Of a DNA stretch of 24,590 bases, positions 14,242 to 22,801 are shown one piece after another; position 1 is the first letter of the stretch, and every line of letters begins with the position of its first letter. The notes beneath the pieces were generated by a model. That model was not told where the DNA came from. It saw only the letters and a program-made list of their open reading frames with translations, and made no database searches. The position numbers were made by a program, and so were the translations under genes. Source of the DNA: an uncultured Clostridia bacterium (GTDB taxonomy: Bacteria > Bacillota > Clostridia > TANB77 > CAG-465); contig CANRAK010000008.1 of assembly GCA_947628575.1 (NCBI GenBank), positions 1 through 24,590 of the forward strand, given 5' to 3'.

Positions 14242-15213
14242 ATGAAAATTACGCAAAAAAGTAAATTAGAAATAGGAGATACATTAGTACCAGACATATT
14301 CATTTTAGAAAATATGAAGTCTTTACAAGCTAATGATATAAAAACATATTTATATATTTTATATTTTGTAAAAAGTGGAAATGAAATAGATATGGATACA
14401 CTTGCTAAAAATATAAATATATCAAGCGTTGAACTAAAAGTTAGTCTTGAGGTTTTACAAGCCGAAGAATTACTTGTAAAGAATTCACAAGGGTATACAG
14501 TAGTAGATCTTAAAGAAGTGCAAATAAATAAATCTTATACTCCTAAATTTGAAACTAAAATAAATAAAGCTCAATCTGAACTTGAAAGAAAAAGAACTGC
14601 TGCAGTTAATGCTATTAACGAAAGCTTTTTCAATGGCGTTATGACTTTAGGATGGTATACTGATATTGGTAACTTATTTAAGTCATATTCTTTTTCAGAA
14701 GATGTTATGATAGCTTTATTCCAATATTGTAAGGAAAGAAAAGCTTTAAATAAAAAATATGTGTATGCTGTTGCAGAAACATGGCATAATGGTGGAGTAA
14801 AGACCTTTGAAGAGCTTGAAAACTTTTTAGATAAATATGATAAGTTCTTAAAATTAAAACAGAAAATATCTAGGTCTTTAGGACTAGGAAGAAACTTGTC
14901 TAAGTATGAAGAAGCGTATATTCAAAAGTGGGTTGATGAATATAACTATGAATTTGATATTATAGAAGAAGGTATGAAAAGAAGTACTGCAACAACTAAT
15001 CCATCTATAAAGTATATAGATGCAATAATATCAAGATGGCATGATAATGGTGTTACAACAGTTGACGATATAGTAAAATATGAAAATCAACCTAAAGTAG
15101 AAAAGACTACTAAGAGTGAAAGTAAAAAGACAACAACTACTGGTAAAAAAAGCTTTCAGAAGTATTCTCAAAGAGAATATGATAATATAGATGATTTTTA
15201 TGATGAAATATAG
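14242..15213 (+). CDS. DnaD domain protein (replication initiation)
   Basis: A 323-residue protein with an N-terminal winged-helix-like part (about 1-95) and two tandem DnaD/DnaB-C-type helical domains. The first (about 130-200) carries YVYAVAETWHNGGVKT and the second (about 215-280) YIDAIISRWHDNGVTT, both showing the YxxxIxxxW motif that binds single-stranded DNA in this family. In B. subtilis, DnaD and DnaB remodel the origin and recruit the helicase loader. The C-terminus is a basic, Lys/Thr/Ser-rich tail. It has its own promoter and a TAGGAG ribosome binding site, and is followed after 19 bases by the helicase-loader ATPase, the usual clostridial pair. Confidence 0.88.
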   Translation: MKITQKSKLEIGDTLVPDIFILENMKSLQANDIKTYLYILYFVKSGNEIDMDTLAKNINISSVELKVSLEVLQAEELLVKNSQGYTVVDLKEVQINKSYTPKFETKINKAQSELERKRTAAVNAINESFFNGVMTLGWYTDIGNLFKSYSFSEDVMIALFQYCKERKALNKKYVYAVAETWHNGGVKTFEELENFLDKYDKFLKLKQKISRSLGLGRNLSKYEEAYIQKWVDEYNYEFDIIEEGMKRSTATTNPSIKYIDAIISRWHDNGVTTVDDIVKYENQPKVEKTTKSESKKTTTTGKKSFQKYSQREYDNIDDFYDEI

Positions 15214-15232
15214 CTAAAGGAGGGAAATTCGT

Positions 15233-16240
15233 ATGCAAAGTAATGCTTTTAGAAAAGTAGAAAGAGATTTTAGTATAAAGAGGCAACGTGCACAAAGTGA
15301 TGCTAGGCGTTTTAAAAATAGTGTGTACGAAGAAAACCCAACTTTAGAAAAAATAGAAAATGAAATTAATATGATTTCATTAAAATCTGCTAAAGATAGA
15401 ATATTTTCAGATAACTTAAGTAGAAGAATAGAACAAGAAAAACTAGAAGTAAAACTTGAAAGATTAAATAGGAAATATAAAGAAGAACTACAAAAAATAG
15501 GATTAACTAAAGAAGATTTTGAACCTAAATATGAGTGTACAAAATGTAACGATACAGGTTTTGTAGAAAATAAAATGTGTAGTTGTTTTAATCAAGAGTT
15601 AATAAATGAAACTTTTAAGCAATCTAATTTATCTAAAATAAAAGAAGAAAATTTTGAAACTTTTGACTATGGTTATTATTCAGCAATTAATAATAAAGAA
15701 AAATATGGAATAGAGAAGTCACCTCTTGAAAATATTGACGGAATAAAAAATCTTGCATATAAGTTTTCACATTGCTTAGAAGACCCTACACAGAAAAATT
15801 TGCTATTTACTGGTAGTACTGGACTTGGCAAAACATTTTTAGCTAATTGCATTGCTGCAGAGGCTATAAAGCAAGGAAAATCAGTCATATATCAAACAGC
15901 TCCTATATTATTAGACAAAATGACAGATTATAAATTTAAGTTTAATAAAACAGAGGAGGAAAGAGAAGATTATAACAAAATCTTTGATGTAGACTTATTA
16001 ATAATAGATGATTTAGGAACTGAGGCTATGAATAGTGCTAAGTTTAGTGAGTTATTTAATATATTAAATACAAGGTTATTAAAAAACAAAAAAATACTAA
16101 TTTCTACTAACTTATCATTGCAAGAGATAAAGAATGAGTATGAAGAACGTATATTTTCTAGATTTGTTGGTGATTTCATTATTTGCAGATTTGTTGGTGA
16201 GGATATAAGAATACTTAAAAAGAAAATTATAAATAGATAA
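15233..16240 (+). CDS. helicase loader ATPase, DnaC/DnaI type
   Basis: A 335-residue AAA+ ATPase that loads the replicative helicase. The N-terminal part is coiled-coil-like (about 35-90) and carries a zinc-binding cluster CTKCNDTGF...CSC (Cys102, 105, 116, 118), as in DnaI-type loaders. The ATPase domain has Walker A GSTGLGKT (194-201), Walker B LLIIDDLGTEA (Asp259, Asp260), the sensor-1 segment ILISTNLS and an arginine-containing ERIFSRFVGD. No transposase is adjacent, which argues against an IstB role. The ribosome binding site AAAGGAGGG is strong. It forms an operon with the DnaD-domain gene and ends before a convergent hairpin. Confidence 0.9.
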   Translation: MQSNAFRKVERDFSIKRQRAQSDARRFKNSVYEENPTLEKIENEINMISLKSAKDRIFSDNLSRRIEQEKLEVKLERLNRKYKEELQKIGLTKEDFEPKYECTKCNDTGFVENKMCSCFNQELINETFKQSNLSKIKEENFETFDYGYYSAINNKEKYGIEKSPLENIDGIKNLAYKFSHCLEDPTQKNLLFTGSTGLGKTFLANCIAAEAIKQGKSVIYQTAPILLDKMTDYKFKFNKTEEEREDYNKIFDVDLLIIDDLGTEAMNSAKFSELFNILNTRLLKNKKILISTNLSLQEIKNEYEERIFSRFVGDFIICRFVGEDIRILKKKIINR

Positions 16241-16245
16241 AAATA

Positions 16246-16272
16246 AGCAGGCGGTTAAATTTACCGTCTGCT
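16246..16272. terminator. hairpin between dnaC and the LURP-one-like gene
   Basis: A 10-bp stem AGCAGGCGGT / ACCGTCTGCT (one G-T pair), loop TAAATTT. Only the minus strand has a fair U-rich tail (TATTTTTAT), so it mainly serves the convergent gene, whose stop codon it overlaps (16271-16273). Confidence 0.75.
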
Positions 16273-16855
16273 ATTCGTCATAGTGAAAATCACTTGCATA
16301 AGATGCAAAGATTAATATAATTGCATCGTTATTAATTCTACTATCTTTACTTATTGTAATAGTATAGTCTTTTCTTAACCACCCAGAATTATATTCTGCA
16401 ATTACATTTCCTTTTTCATCTGTTATTTTCCCATTTGTACCCCAAAAATTGAAAACTGCTTTTCCAATTTCATTACCTTCTGTATCATACAAGGAGTATT
16501 CTTCACCAAAAATTTTAACCTTTCCAACCATTTCAATTGATTGGCTATCTGTTATAATTGAATGAGAATCTTGAGATATTAAATGGTATTCGTCACCTGC
16601 TGTTCCAATACTTTCTCCAGAAGTAGATGTCATTACTAAAGGGTCTGAACCCATTTTTACATAGTTGCCTTTAATGTTTGAGTAGTTTTTTCCTTTCTCA
16701 TCTTTAACATCTATTTCGGTACGAAACAAATTTAGAGCATGATAGTCACAATTATATACTATTGAGTTTTTCATGTTGCTTTTTATATTGCTTGTTATAG
16801 CAATTATAATTAACATTATGCTAAGGACACCGAGCGTTGTAAAAAATTTTTTCAT
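16271..16855 (-). CDS. membrane-anchored LURP-one-related (tubby-like) protein
   Basis: A 194-residue protein with one N-terminal membrane helix (about 5-22) and a beta-rich extracytoplasmic or membrane-facing domain. The second half has the repeating turn pattern of LURP-one-related/tubby-C-like proteins: YDTEGNEIGKAVFNFWG, TDEKGNVIAEYNSG, DYTITISKDSRINNDAIILI and a C-terminal FASYASDF. Bacterial members of this superfamily are thought to act as membrane-tethered lipid-linked sensors, but none has a settled function. The start is chosen by AAGGAGG 5 bases upstream. A perfect inverted repeat lies between its promoter and ribosome binding site, suggesting regulation. It is divergent from the metallo-hydrolase gene. 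Confidence 0.65.
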   Translation of the reverse strand: MKKFFTTLGVLSIMLIIIAITSNIKSNMKNSIVYNCDYHALNLFRTEIDVKDEKGKNYSNIKGNYVKMGSDPLVMTSTSGESIGTAGDEYHLISQDSHSIITDSQSIEMVGKVKIFGEEYSLYDTEGNEIGKAVFNFWGTNGKITDEKGNVIAEYNSGWLRKDYTITISKDSRINNDAIILIFASYASDFHYDE

Positions 16856-16866
16856 ATACCCTCCTT

Positions 16867-16887
16867 GTTTACAATACTCTTGTAAAC
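16867..16887 (-). promoter_or_regulatory. inverted repeat in the leader of the LURP-one-like gene
   Basis: GTTTACAA (16867-16874), 5 bases, TTGTAAAC (16880-16887): a perfect 8-bp dyad between the -10 box and the ribosome binding site. It could be a repressor operator or a leader hairpin that hinders ribosome access. Confidence 0.5.
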
Positions 16888-16908
16888 CACAATTTTTCCA
16901 ATAATATA

Positions 16909-16937
16909 ATTATACCACATTTTTATGTAAATTTCAA
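16909..16937 (-). promoter_or_regulatory. promoter of the LURP-one-like gene
   Basis: Minus strand: TTGAAA (16932-16937), 17-bp spacer, TATAAT (16909-16914) with extended TGG. Confidence 0.75.
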
Positions 16938-17011
16938 TTCTATGAAACTTAAATATATATTGAAAAAGTAAATAAAATTAATTATTACTTTTCAAATAAT
17001 AGTAATTATGA

Positions 17012-17017
17012 TATAAT
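17012..17017 (+). promoter_or_regulatory. -10 box of the metallo-hydrolase gene
   Basis: TATAAT preceded by TGA (extended -10). At 17-bp spacing the -35 region reads TTTTCA, a weak match. Confidence 0.5.
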
Positions 17018-17069
17018 ATATGCGTATTTTTGATAAAATAACAAATAATAATTTATAGGGAGTGGTAAA

Positions 17070-17837
17070 ATGAATAATTTTGGATTTTACATTCTTGGCA
17101 ACTATTCGCCTAATATATGTACATTTGGTAAATGTAAAAGTACATGCTATAAATTAACAGGTTTAAGTAAAAATGTCTTTTTAGACTTTGGGGCAGGTGT
17201 ATTTTTTAAATTTCTAAATTTAGTAAAAAGAGAAAAAATAGATTTAAATAATACACTGTTTATAATCTCACATAATCATGTTGATCATAATTTGTCGTTA
17301 CTGTTTTTAGCAATATATCTATATATTTATAATTTCTTCCACAAAGAGAAGAAAAAGGTAAATATATTACTCCCTAAAAAAAGTATCATATATAATTTAG
17401 TGCTAAAAGCAAAAGGAGTATATAATTCATATATACTAAATGAATCAGTAAATTTTACTATTGATGAGTGTAATTTTTCTTTTTGTAGAACTATCCATAA
17501 GGGAGAGTCTTATGCAACTAAGATTAAATATAAAGATAAAGTATTTGTATATACATCAGATTTAGCTAGATACTCAAAAAAGCTTAAAAGATTTGTAGAA
17601 AATGCAGATTCTGTATTAATTGACGCTGGATATCCTACAAAACTTTTTAGTTCTTTTCAAAATTATCATGGTAAAACAAAGCAAATAATAGAAGAAACAT
17701 GTAGCTTAAATGTAAAAACAGTTTTTGCTACACATTTGAGATTTTTAGCTAATTTTAGAGATTATATTAATGCTTTTCCAAAGGATAAAAATGTGAAACT
17801 TGTTAAAATTGATGAATATTATCAAATTCTTAATTGA
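17070..17837 (+). CDS. metallo-beta-lactamase-fold hydrolase
   Basis: A 255-residue cytoplasmic protein. The metal-binding motif HNHVDH is at residues 68-73, followed by a histidine in RTIHKGESY, the bridging Asp in VYTSDLARY, then VLIDAGYP and a late histidine in VFATHLRFL. This is the order seen in RNase Z/PhnP-like members of the superfamily. The start strand FGFYILGNYSPN differs from the usual glycine-rich opening. The sequence gives no substrate; phosphodiester or nucleotide hydrolysis is a family-level guess. It is monocistronic with a GGGAG ribosome binding site and is divergent from the LURP-one-like gene. Confidence 0.8.
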   Translation: MNNFGFYILGNYSPNICTFGKCKSTCYKLTGLSKNVFLDFGAGVFFKFLNLVKREKIDLNNTLFIISHNHVDHNLSLLFLAIYLYIYNFFHKEKKKVNILLPKKSIIYNLVLKAKGVYNSYILNESVNFTIDECNFSFCRTIHKGESYATKIKYKDKVFVYTSDLARYSKKLKRFVENADSVLIDAGYPTKLFSSFQNYHGKTKQIIEETCSLNVKTVFATHLRFLANFRDYINAFPKDKNVKLVKIDEYYQILN

Positions 17838-17844
17838 ACAAATT

Positions 17845-17871
17845 GCTGCGATTATACTTGCAGCTTTTTTT
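17845..17871 (+). terminator. terminator of the metallo-hydrolase gene
   Basis: A short stem GCTGC / GCAGC (17845-17849 and 17860-17864) followed by seven T. Confidence 0.65.
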
Positions 17872-17881
17872 GCACAAAAAA

Positions 17882-17905
17882 ATGTTGGAGGATAAACTCC
17901 AACAT
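17882..17905 (-). terminator. terminator of the DnaJ-type gene
   Basis: Stem ATGTTGGAG / CTCCAACAT (9 bp, 6-base loop), followed on the minus strand by a run of seven U. Confidence 0.9.
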
Positions 17906-17913
17906 CTTAAATA

Positions 17914-18834
17914 CTAATAATTAAATTCTTCACGTCTTCTTTCAATTTTTAAAAGTTGCTCATATAGTTTTTCTTCTCTTTCTGAAATATCTTCAGGTAA
18001 GTCAATATGTACTTTTAAGTTTAGGTCACCACGCTGACCACCTTCTTTAATATATCCTTTATTTGGAACTGTAACTATTTCGCCATCTCTTAAGTGTTTT
18101 GGTAAAGATACAAATAGTTTTTCATCCATTACTTGTAGTTTATACTTTCCTCCAAGAGCAGCAACTGCTGGTGTAATGTTAATTTCTTTTAGAAAGTCTG
18201 AGCCAACAATTTTAAATTCATTATCTTCTAATAGTTTTACATGTATAATTAAATCACCATTTTTTCCACCGTTTTTTCCTGGATTTCCTAATGCAGCAAG
18301 ACGAATTTTATCTCCGTTTTTTATACCAACAGGAACTTTTACAGAGAATGTTTTCATACCTGTTTTATATGCTTTTATAGCAATTTTCTTTTCTACACCA
18401 AAAAATCCTTCTTCTAAAGTAACATCAAGGTGAGTTATAATATCAGTACCTTTAACAGGTTTCTGTTTTCTTTCAATACTATCAATATTTGTATCTTGAG
18501 AATTGTCTTTTTTAAATCCTAGTATTTGATTTAATAGGTCATTAAAAACATTTGCTCCAGATTTAAATTCATATTTTACATCTTGTAAGCTTGATTCTAA
18601 ATTTGCAAAACCATATCCGTATTTTGCAACTTGTCTATCATATTTTCTTCTTCTTTCTGTATCAGTTAAAACTGCGTAAGCTTCATTTATATCTTTAAAC
18701 TTTTCCTCTGCTCCAGGTGTTTTGTTTTTGTCTGGATGGTATTCTTTAGCAAGTCTTCTGAAGTTAAGTTTTATATCTTGATCAGAACTTTTTCTGTTTA
18801 CCTCTAATATTTCATAATAGTTTTTGTATTTCAT
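17914..18834 (-). CDS. DnaJ-family co-chaperone without zinc finger (CbpA type)
   Basis: A 306-residue Hsp40. The J domain (about 1-65) has YHPDKN with the HPD triad at 33-35, which stimulates DnaK ATPase. A linker (about 75-125) leads directly into the DnaJ C-terminal substrate-binding domains (GTDIITHLDVTLEEGFFGVEK, VPVGIKNGDKIRLAALGNPG, LPKHLRDGEIVTVPNKG, GDLNLKVHIDLP). The four CxxCxGxG repeats of classical DnaJ are absent, so it is a type II, CbpA-like protein rather than the main DnaJ of a dnaK operon, and no dnaK is nearby. The ribosome binding site is AAAGGGG. It is divergent from gyrA. Confidence 0.9.
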   Translation of the reverse strand: MKYKNYYEILEVNRKSSDQDIKLNFRRLAKEYHPDKNKTPGAEEKFKDINEAYAVLTDTERRRKYDRQVAKYGYGFANLESSLQDVKYEFKSGANVFNDLLNQILGFKKDNSQDTNIDSIERKQKPVKGTDIITHLDVTLEEGFFGVEKKIAIKAYKTGMKTFSVKVPVGIKNGDKIRLAALGNPGKNGGKNGDLIIHVKLLEDNEFKIVGSDFLKEINITPAVAALGGKYKLQVMDEKLFVSLPKHLRDGEIVTVPNKGYIKEGGQRGDLNLKVHIDLPEDISEREEKLYEQLLKIERRREEFNY

Positions 18835-18874
18835 ATAAGTACCCCTTTAAAAACTAATAGTATAACTGATTTTT

Positions 18875-18902
18875 ATTATACCATATTTAATACAAAATTC
18901 AA
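18875..18902 (-). promoter_or_regulatory. promoter of the DnaJ-type gene
   Basis: Minus strand: TTGAAT (18897-18902), 16-bp spacer, TATAAT (18875-18880) with extended TGG. No CIRCE-type inverted repeat is visible. Confidence 0.6.
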
Positions 18903-18912
18903 GTTTATTAAC

Positions 18913-18941
18913 TTGCTTTTTTATTTTTTTTTTAGTATAAT
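18913..18941 (+). promoter_or_regulatory. promoter of gyrA
   Basis: TTGCTT (18913-18918), a 17-bp T-rich spacer, TATAAT (18936-18941). Confidence 0.7.
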
Positions 18942-18976
18942 ATGGAAGAACAGAGACAAATGGAGGTATGAATATA

Positions 18977-21460
18977 ATGGACATTAATGATGAAAACTTT
19001 TTATCGGCGCAAAAAATTGTACCTGTAAAAATTGAAGAGGAAATGAAAAGGTCATATATTGACTATGCGATGAGCGTTATAGTATCTCGTGCTTTACCAG
19101 ATGTAAGAGATGGACTAAAACCTGTTCATAGAAGAATCCTTTATACTATGTATGAAGATACATTATGGCCTGAAAAACCATACAGAAAATGTGCTAACAT
19201 CGTTGGTAGTGCTATGGGTAGATATCATCCACATGGTGATGCTGCTATATACGATGCTTTAGTTCGTTTATCTCAAAACTTTTCACTTAGATACCCATTA
19301 GTTGATGGACATGGAAACTTTGGTTCAATGGATAATGATCCACCTGCTGCAATGAGGTATACAGAAGCAAAACTTCAAAAAGTAGCTTTAGAAATGTTAG
19401 GAGATTTAGATAAAGAAACAGTAGATTTTATACCTAACTATGATGATAGACTTAAAGAACCTACTGTATTACCTGCTAAATTACCTTACTTATTAATAAA
19501 TGGAGCTTATGGTATTGCGGTTGGTATGGCATCAAATATTCCACCACACAACTTAACTGAAGTTGTTAATGGAACAATAGCTCAACTAGAAAATCCAGAT
19601 ATAACTAACGAAGAATTGATGCAATATATTAAAGGACCAGATTTTCCAACAGCTGGTATTATAGTTGGAAAAGAAGGAATAAAAGATGCGTATACTACAG
19701 GACGTGGTAGAGTATGCTTAAGAGCAAAAGCTGAAATTGAAGAAGATAATAGAGGAAGATTTAGAATAATAGTTACTGAAATTCCTTATCAAGTAAATAA
19801 AGCTGCTTTAGTAGAAAATATAGCTAAATTAGTACAAGCTAAAACAATAGAAGGTATATCTGACTTAAGAGATGAAACTGATAGAGAATCTGGAATGAAC
19901 TGCTCTGTACGTATTGTAATAGAGCTAAAAAGGGATGCAAATCCAAATGTTGTTCTTAATTCTTTATATAAACATACTCAATTACAAAACACTCAAAGTA
20001 TGCTTATGCTTGCTATTGTTGATGGAGTTCCAAGAGTATTAACTTTAAGAGAAATACTTGCTGAATATATTAAGCATAGAGAAAATGTTGTAATTAGAAG
20101 AACAAAATTTGATTTAGCAAAAGCTGAAGCAAGAATACATATTTTAGAAGGATTAAGAATTGCTATAGATAATATAGATGAAGTTATAAAAGTAATTAGA
20201 AATTCTTATGATGATGCTTTACAAAACTTAATGAAGCAATTTAATCTAACTGAAATTCAAGCACAAGCAATTCTAGATATGCAACTTAGAAGATTACAAG
20301 GACTACAAAGAGATAAAATCGAAGAAGAATATAATGAGTTACTTGCATTTGCTGCTCATTGCAGAGAAATACTTGCTTCTGAAGAACTAGTTAAAGGAAT
20401 TATAAAAGATGAATTAACTGAGTTAAAGAACAAATATGGTGATGAAAGAAAAACTGCTATAACACATGGTGACGGAGATATAGATATTGAATCTTTAATA
20501 AAAGAAGAAAATAATGTTATAACTCTTACACACTTTGGATATGTAAAAAGAATATCTGCAGATGTATATAGAAGTCAAAAGAGAGGCGGTAAAGGTCTTA
20601 CTGCAATGAATACTCGTGAAGAAGACTTTGTTGAGCATTTATTTGTAACTTCTACACATAATAGCATAATGTTCTTTACTAATACAGGAAAAGTATTTAG
20701 ACTAAAAGCCTATGAACTTCCTGAAGCTAGTAGAACTGCAAAAGGAACTGCTATTGTAAATCTATTACAACTTGCACAAGGTGAGAAAATAGCAGCAGTT
20801 ATGCCAGTAGAGAAATTTGATGATGACTCTAAGTATGTTTTAATGGCAACAAGTAATGGATTAATAAAGAAAACAAAACTATCTGAATATTCAAATATTA
20901 GAAAAACTGGTATTCAAGCTATAACTTTAAAAGAAAATGACGAGTTAATAGATGTTAGAATTACAGACGGTACTAATGATATAGTAATGGTAACAAGTCA
21001 TGGCTTATCTATTAGATTTACTGAAGAAGAAGTAAGAGCTGTTGGAAGAACATCTATGGGTGTAAAAGGTATAGAGCTTGGTAAAGAAGATAAAGTTATT
21101 GGAATGGAACCTATTAAACCTGTAGCTGGAGAAAATGGCTATGTACTTGCAATAACAGAAAATGGCTTTGGTAAAAGGTCTGAAATAGAAGATTATAGAT
21201 GCCAAAAAAGAGCAGGAAAAGGAGTTCTAACATACAAGATAACTTCTAAAACTGGTAATATTGTCGGAGTTAAAATTGTTGGCGAAGACGAAGATGTAAT
21301 GATGATTACTGATACTGGAATAATTATTAGAATTAATGTAAAAGATATAAGCATACTTGGTAGAAATACACAAGGTGTTACATTAATGAGAACATCTGAT
21401 GGTGGTAAAGTAATTAACATTGCTAAAGTACCAAAAGAAAATGAAGATGAAGAAGAATAA
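18977..21460 (+). CDS. gyrA: DNA gyrase subunit A
   Basis: An 827-residue type IIA topoisomerase subunit that with GyrB introduces negative supercoils. The breakage-reunion domain has RALPDVRDGLKPVHRRILY (38-56), the quinolone-contact region GRYHPHGDAAIYDALVRLSQ (81-100) and AAMRYTEAKL with the catalytic Tyr128. Later come a coiled coil and the six-bladed C-terminal domain. The GyrA box QKRGGKG (534-540) is present, which separates it from ParC. The residue matching E. coli Ser83 is Ala89, while the Asp87 equivalent (Asp93) is kept. The ATG at 18977 is preferred, 10 bases after GGAGG; an ATG at 18968 is too close. gyrB is not adjacent and the gene is monocistronic. Confidence 0.95.
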   Translation: MDINDENFLSAQKIVPVKIEEEMKRSYIDYAMSVIVSRALPDVRDGLKPVHRRILYTMYEDTLWPEKPYRKCANIVGSAMGRYHPHGDAAIYDALVRLSQNFSLRYPLVDGHGNFGSMDNDPPAAMRYTEAKLQKVALEMLGDLDKETVDFIPNYDDRLKEPTVLPAKLPYLLINGAYGIAVGMASNIPPHNLTEVVNGTIAQLENPDITNEELMQYIKGPDFPTAGIIVGKEGIKDAYTTGRGRVCLRAKAEIEEDNRGRFRIIVTEIPYQVNKAALVENIAKLVQAKTIEGISDLRDETDRESGMNCSVRIVIELKRDANPNVVLNSLYKHTQLQNTQSMLMLAIVDGVPRVLTLREILAEYIKHRENVVIRRTKFDLAKAEARIHILEGLRIAIDNIDEVIKVIRNSYDDALQNLMKQFNLTEIQAQAILDMQLRRLQGLQRDKIEEEYNELLAFAAHCREILASEELVKGIIKDELTELKNKYGDERKTAITHGDGDIDIESLIKEENNVITLTHFGYVKRISADVYRSQKRGGKGLTAMNTREEDFVEHLFVTSTHNSIMFFTNTGKVFRLKAYELPEASRTAKGTAIVNLLQLAQGEKIAAVMPVEKFDDDSKYVLMATSNGLIKKTKLSEYSNIRKTGIQAITLKENDELIDVRITDGTNDIVMVTSHGLSIRFTEEEVRAVGRTSMGVKGIELGKEDKVIGMEPIKPVAGENGYVLAITENGFGKRSEIEDYRCQKRAGKGVLTYKITSKTGNIVGVKIVGEDEDVMMITDTGIIIRINVKDISILGRNTQGVTLMRTSDGGKVINIAKVPKENEDEEE

Positions 21461-21468
21461 TAAAATGT

Positions 21469-21504
21469 AAAGGAGTAGTTTAAAAGACTATTCCTTTATT
21501 TTTT
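21469..21504 (+). terminator. terminator of gyrA
   Basis: An 11-bp stem AAAGGAGTAGT / ACTATTCCTTT (one G-T pair), loop TTAAAAG, followed by ATTTTTTT. Confidence 0.9.
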
Positions 21505-21548
21505 TCACAAATTTTCGAAAAAATGAATACTTATTGCGTATAAAATGG

Positions 21549-21554
21549 TATAAT
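21549..21554 (+). promoter_or_regulatory. extended -10 promoter of the AI-2E-family gene
   Basis: TATAAT preceded by TGG; there is no good -35 at 16-18 bp. It lies 27 bases upstream of the start codon. Confidence 0.55.
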
Positions 21555-21581
21555 ATAGACTATATAAATGGAGGAATTTTT

Positions 21582-22745
21582 ATGTTCGAGTTAAATTCAA
21601 ATAATGTAAAGAAAATCCTAATAATTGCAACATATATAATTCTACTTTGCTTTATATTATTAAATATAAATGTTGTATTTAAGGCTTTAGCATACATTTT
21701 AGCACTTTTAAAACCTTTTATTTACGGATTTGCTTTTGCATTTATTCTTAATATACCACTATCTAAATTTGAAGATAGATTTACAAAAAAGAATGAAAGA
21801 AAAAAAGGAAAGAATGCATCAAAAAAGGAAAAACGTGGATTAATAAGAGCTATTGGAATAATATTATCATTAATAATATTTTTGGGAATAATATTTTTAA
21901 CATTATTTTTAGTTATTCCAGAGTTTATTAACACAATAGACATATTTAAGCAAAATATACCTGAGGCTTTTTCTAGATTTCAAACTTGGCTTACAAATAT
22001 GATGAGTAATTATCCAGGTATAATGGAGAAAATATCTGCTATTAAACCTAATTGGCAACAAATTGAATCAAATCTAGGAACTTTCATTAAAAATGCAGCA
22101 ACTGGTATTATTGGTGTTTCAATAGATTTTGTTGTTAGTGTATTTTCTGGAGTTATAAATGTATTTATTGGCTTTGTATTTGCTATATATATGCTTATAC
22201 AAAAAGAGAATTTAATAAGACAACTTAAAAAGATTGTTAGAAAATGCTTATCTGAAAAAAGTGCAGATAACTTAATTAGATTGGCAAGCTTTACAAATTC
22301 TGTATTTAAAAAATTCTTTGGAGGTCAGTTCTTAGAAGCATTAATATTAGGCGTTTTATGCTTTATAGGAATGACAATATTTAGAATGGAGTATGCACTA
22401 ACTATATCTGTACTTATTGGAGTAACAGCTCTAATACCTGTATTTGGAGCATTTATAGGAACAATTATTGGTGCAATATTAATACTAGCTGTTAATCCAG
22501 TACACGCATTTTGGTTTGTAGTATTTATAGTTGTACTTCAACAAATAGATGGAAATTTAATATATCCAAGAATAATAGGTGGTTCAGTTGGATTACCTGC
22601 AATTTGGGTAATGTTATCAGTTATTGTTGGTGGAAACGGATTTGGAATTATTGGTATGCTTGTAGCAGTTCCACTTGCATCAGTAATATATGCGATAATA
22701 AAAGATACAGTTAATGAGAAAAAAATAGTTAACATGCAAAAATAG
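21582..22745 (+). CDS. AI-2E family transporter (TqsA/YtvI/PerM-like)
   Basis: A 387-residue polytopic membrane protein. The N-terminal hydrophobic pair is followed by PFIYGFAFAFILNIPLSKFE and a Lys-rich cytoplasmic loop (about 63-85). The C-terminal half holds the family core: ALIPVFGAFIGTIIGAILIL, then VLQQIDGNLIYPRIIGGSVGLPAIW and a last helix with GMLVAVPLASVIYAIIKD. Members include the AI-2 exporter TqsA and sodium/proton antiporters, so the cargo is not implied. The ATG at 21582 behind GGAGGA is preferred; the frame stays open further upstream but that part contains the promoter. The gene is monocistronic. Confidence 0.88.
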   Translation: MFELNSNNVKKILIIATYIILLCFILLNINVVFKALAYILALLKPFIYGFAFAFILNIPLSKFEDRFTKKNERKKGKNASKKEKRGLIRAIGIILSLIIFLGIIFLTLFLVIPEFINTIDIFKQNIPEAFSRFQTWLTNMMSNYPGIMEKISAIKPNWQQIESNLGTFIKNAATGIIGVSIDFVVSVFSGVINVFIGFVFAIYMLIQKENLIRQLKKIVRKCLSEKSADNLIRLASFTNSVFKKFFGGQFLEALILGVLCFIGMTIFRMEYALTISVLIGVTALIPVFGAFIGTIIGAILILAVNPVHAFWFVVFIVVLQQIDGNLIYPRIIGGSVGLPAIWVMLSVIVGGNGFGIIGMLVAVPLASVIYAIIKDTVNEKKIVNMQK

Positions 22746-22774
22746 AAGGTAAGATTAAATCTTACCTTTATTTT
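22746..22774 (+). terminator. terminator of the AI-2E-family gene
   Basis: A perfect 10-bp stem AAGGTAAGAT / ATCTTACCTT with loop TAA, starting at the stop codon, followed by TATTTT. Confidence 0.85.
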
Positions 22775-22789
22775 ATGCGTATTTTATGG

Positions 22790-22795
22790 TATAAT
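22790..22795 (+). promoter_or_regulatory. extended -10 box of rnpB
   Basis: TATAAT with upstream TGG; the first base of the RNase P helix P1 (22802) is 7 bases downstream, where transcription should start. The -35 region is poor. Confidence 0.7.
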
Positions 22796-22801
22796 ATAAT
22801 T

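Noticed and set aside
15233..16240. IstB-type transposon ATPase instead of a helicase loader
   Set aside because: There is no IstA-like transposase or inverted repeats nearby; the N-terminal cysteine cluster and the dnaD neighbour fit a DnaC/DnaI loader.
18835..18967. CIRCE or other heat-shock operator between the DnaJ-type gene and gyrA
   Set aside because: No TTAGCACTC-type inverted repeat is present; only ordinary sigma-A promoters are seen.
18977..21460. Topoisomerase IV subunit ParC instead of GyrA
   Set aside because: An intact GyrA box (QKRGGKG) is present, which ParC lacks or has degraded.
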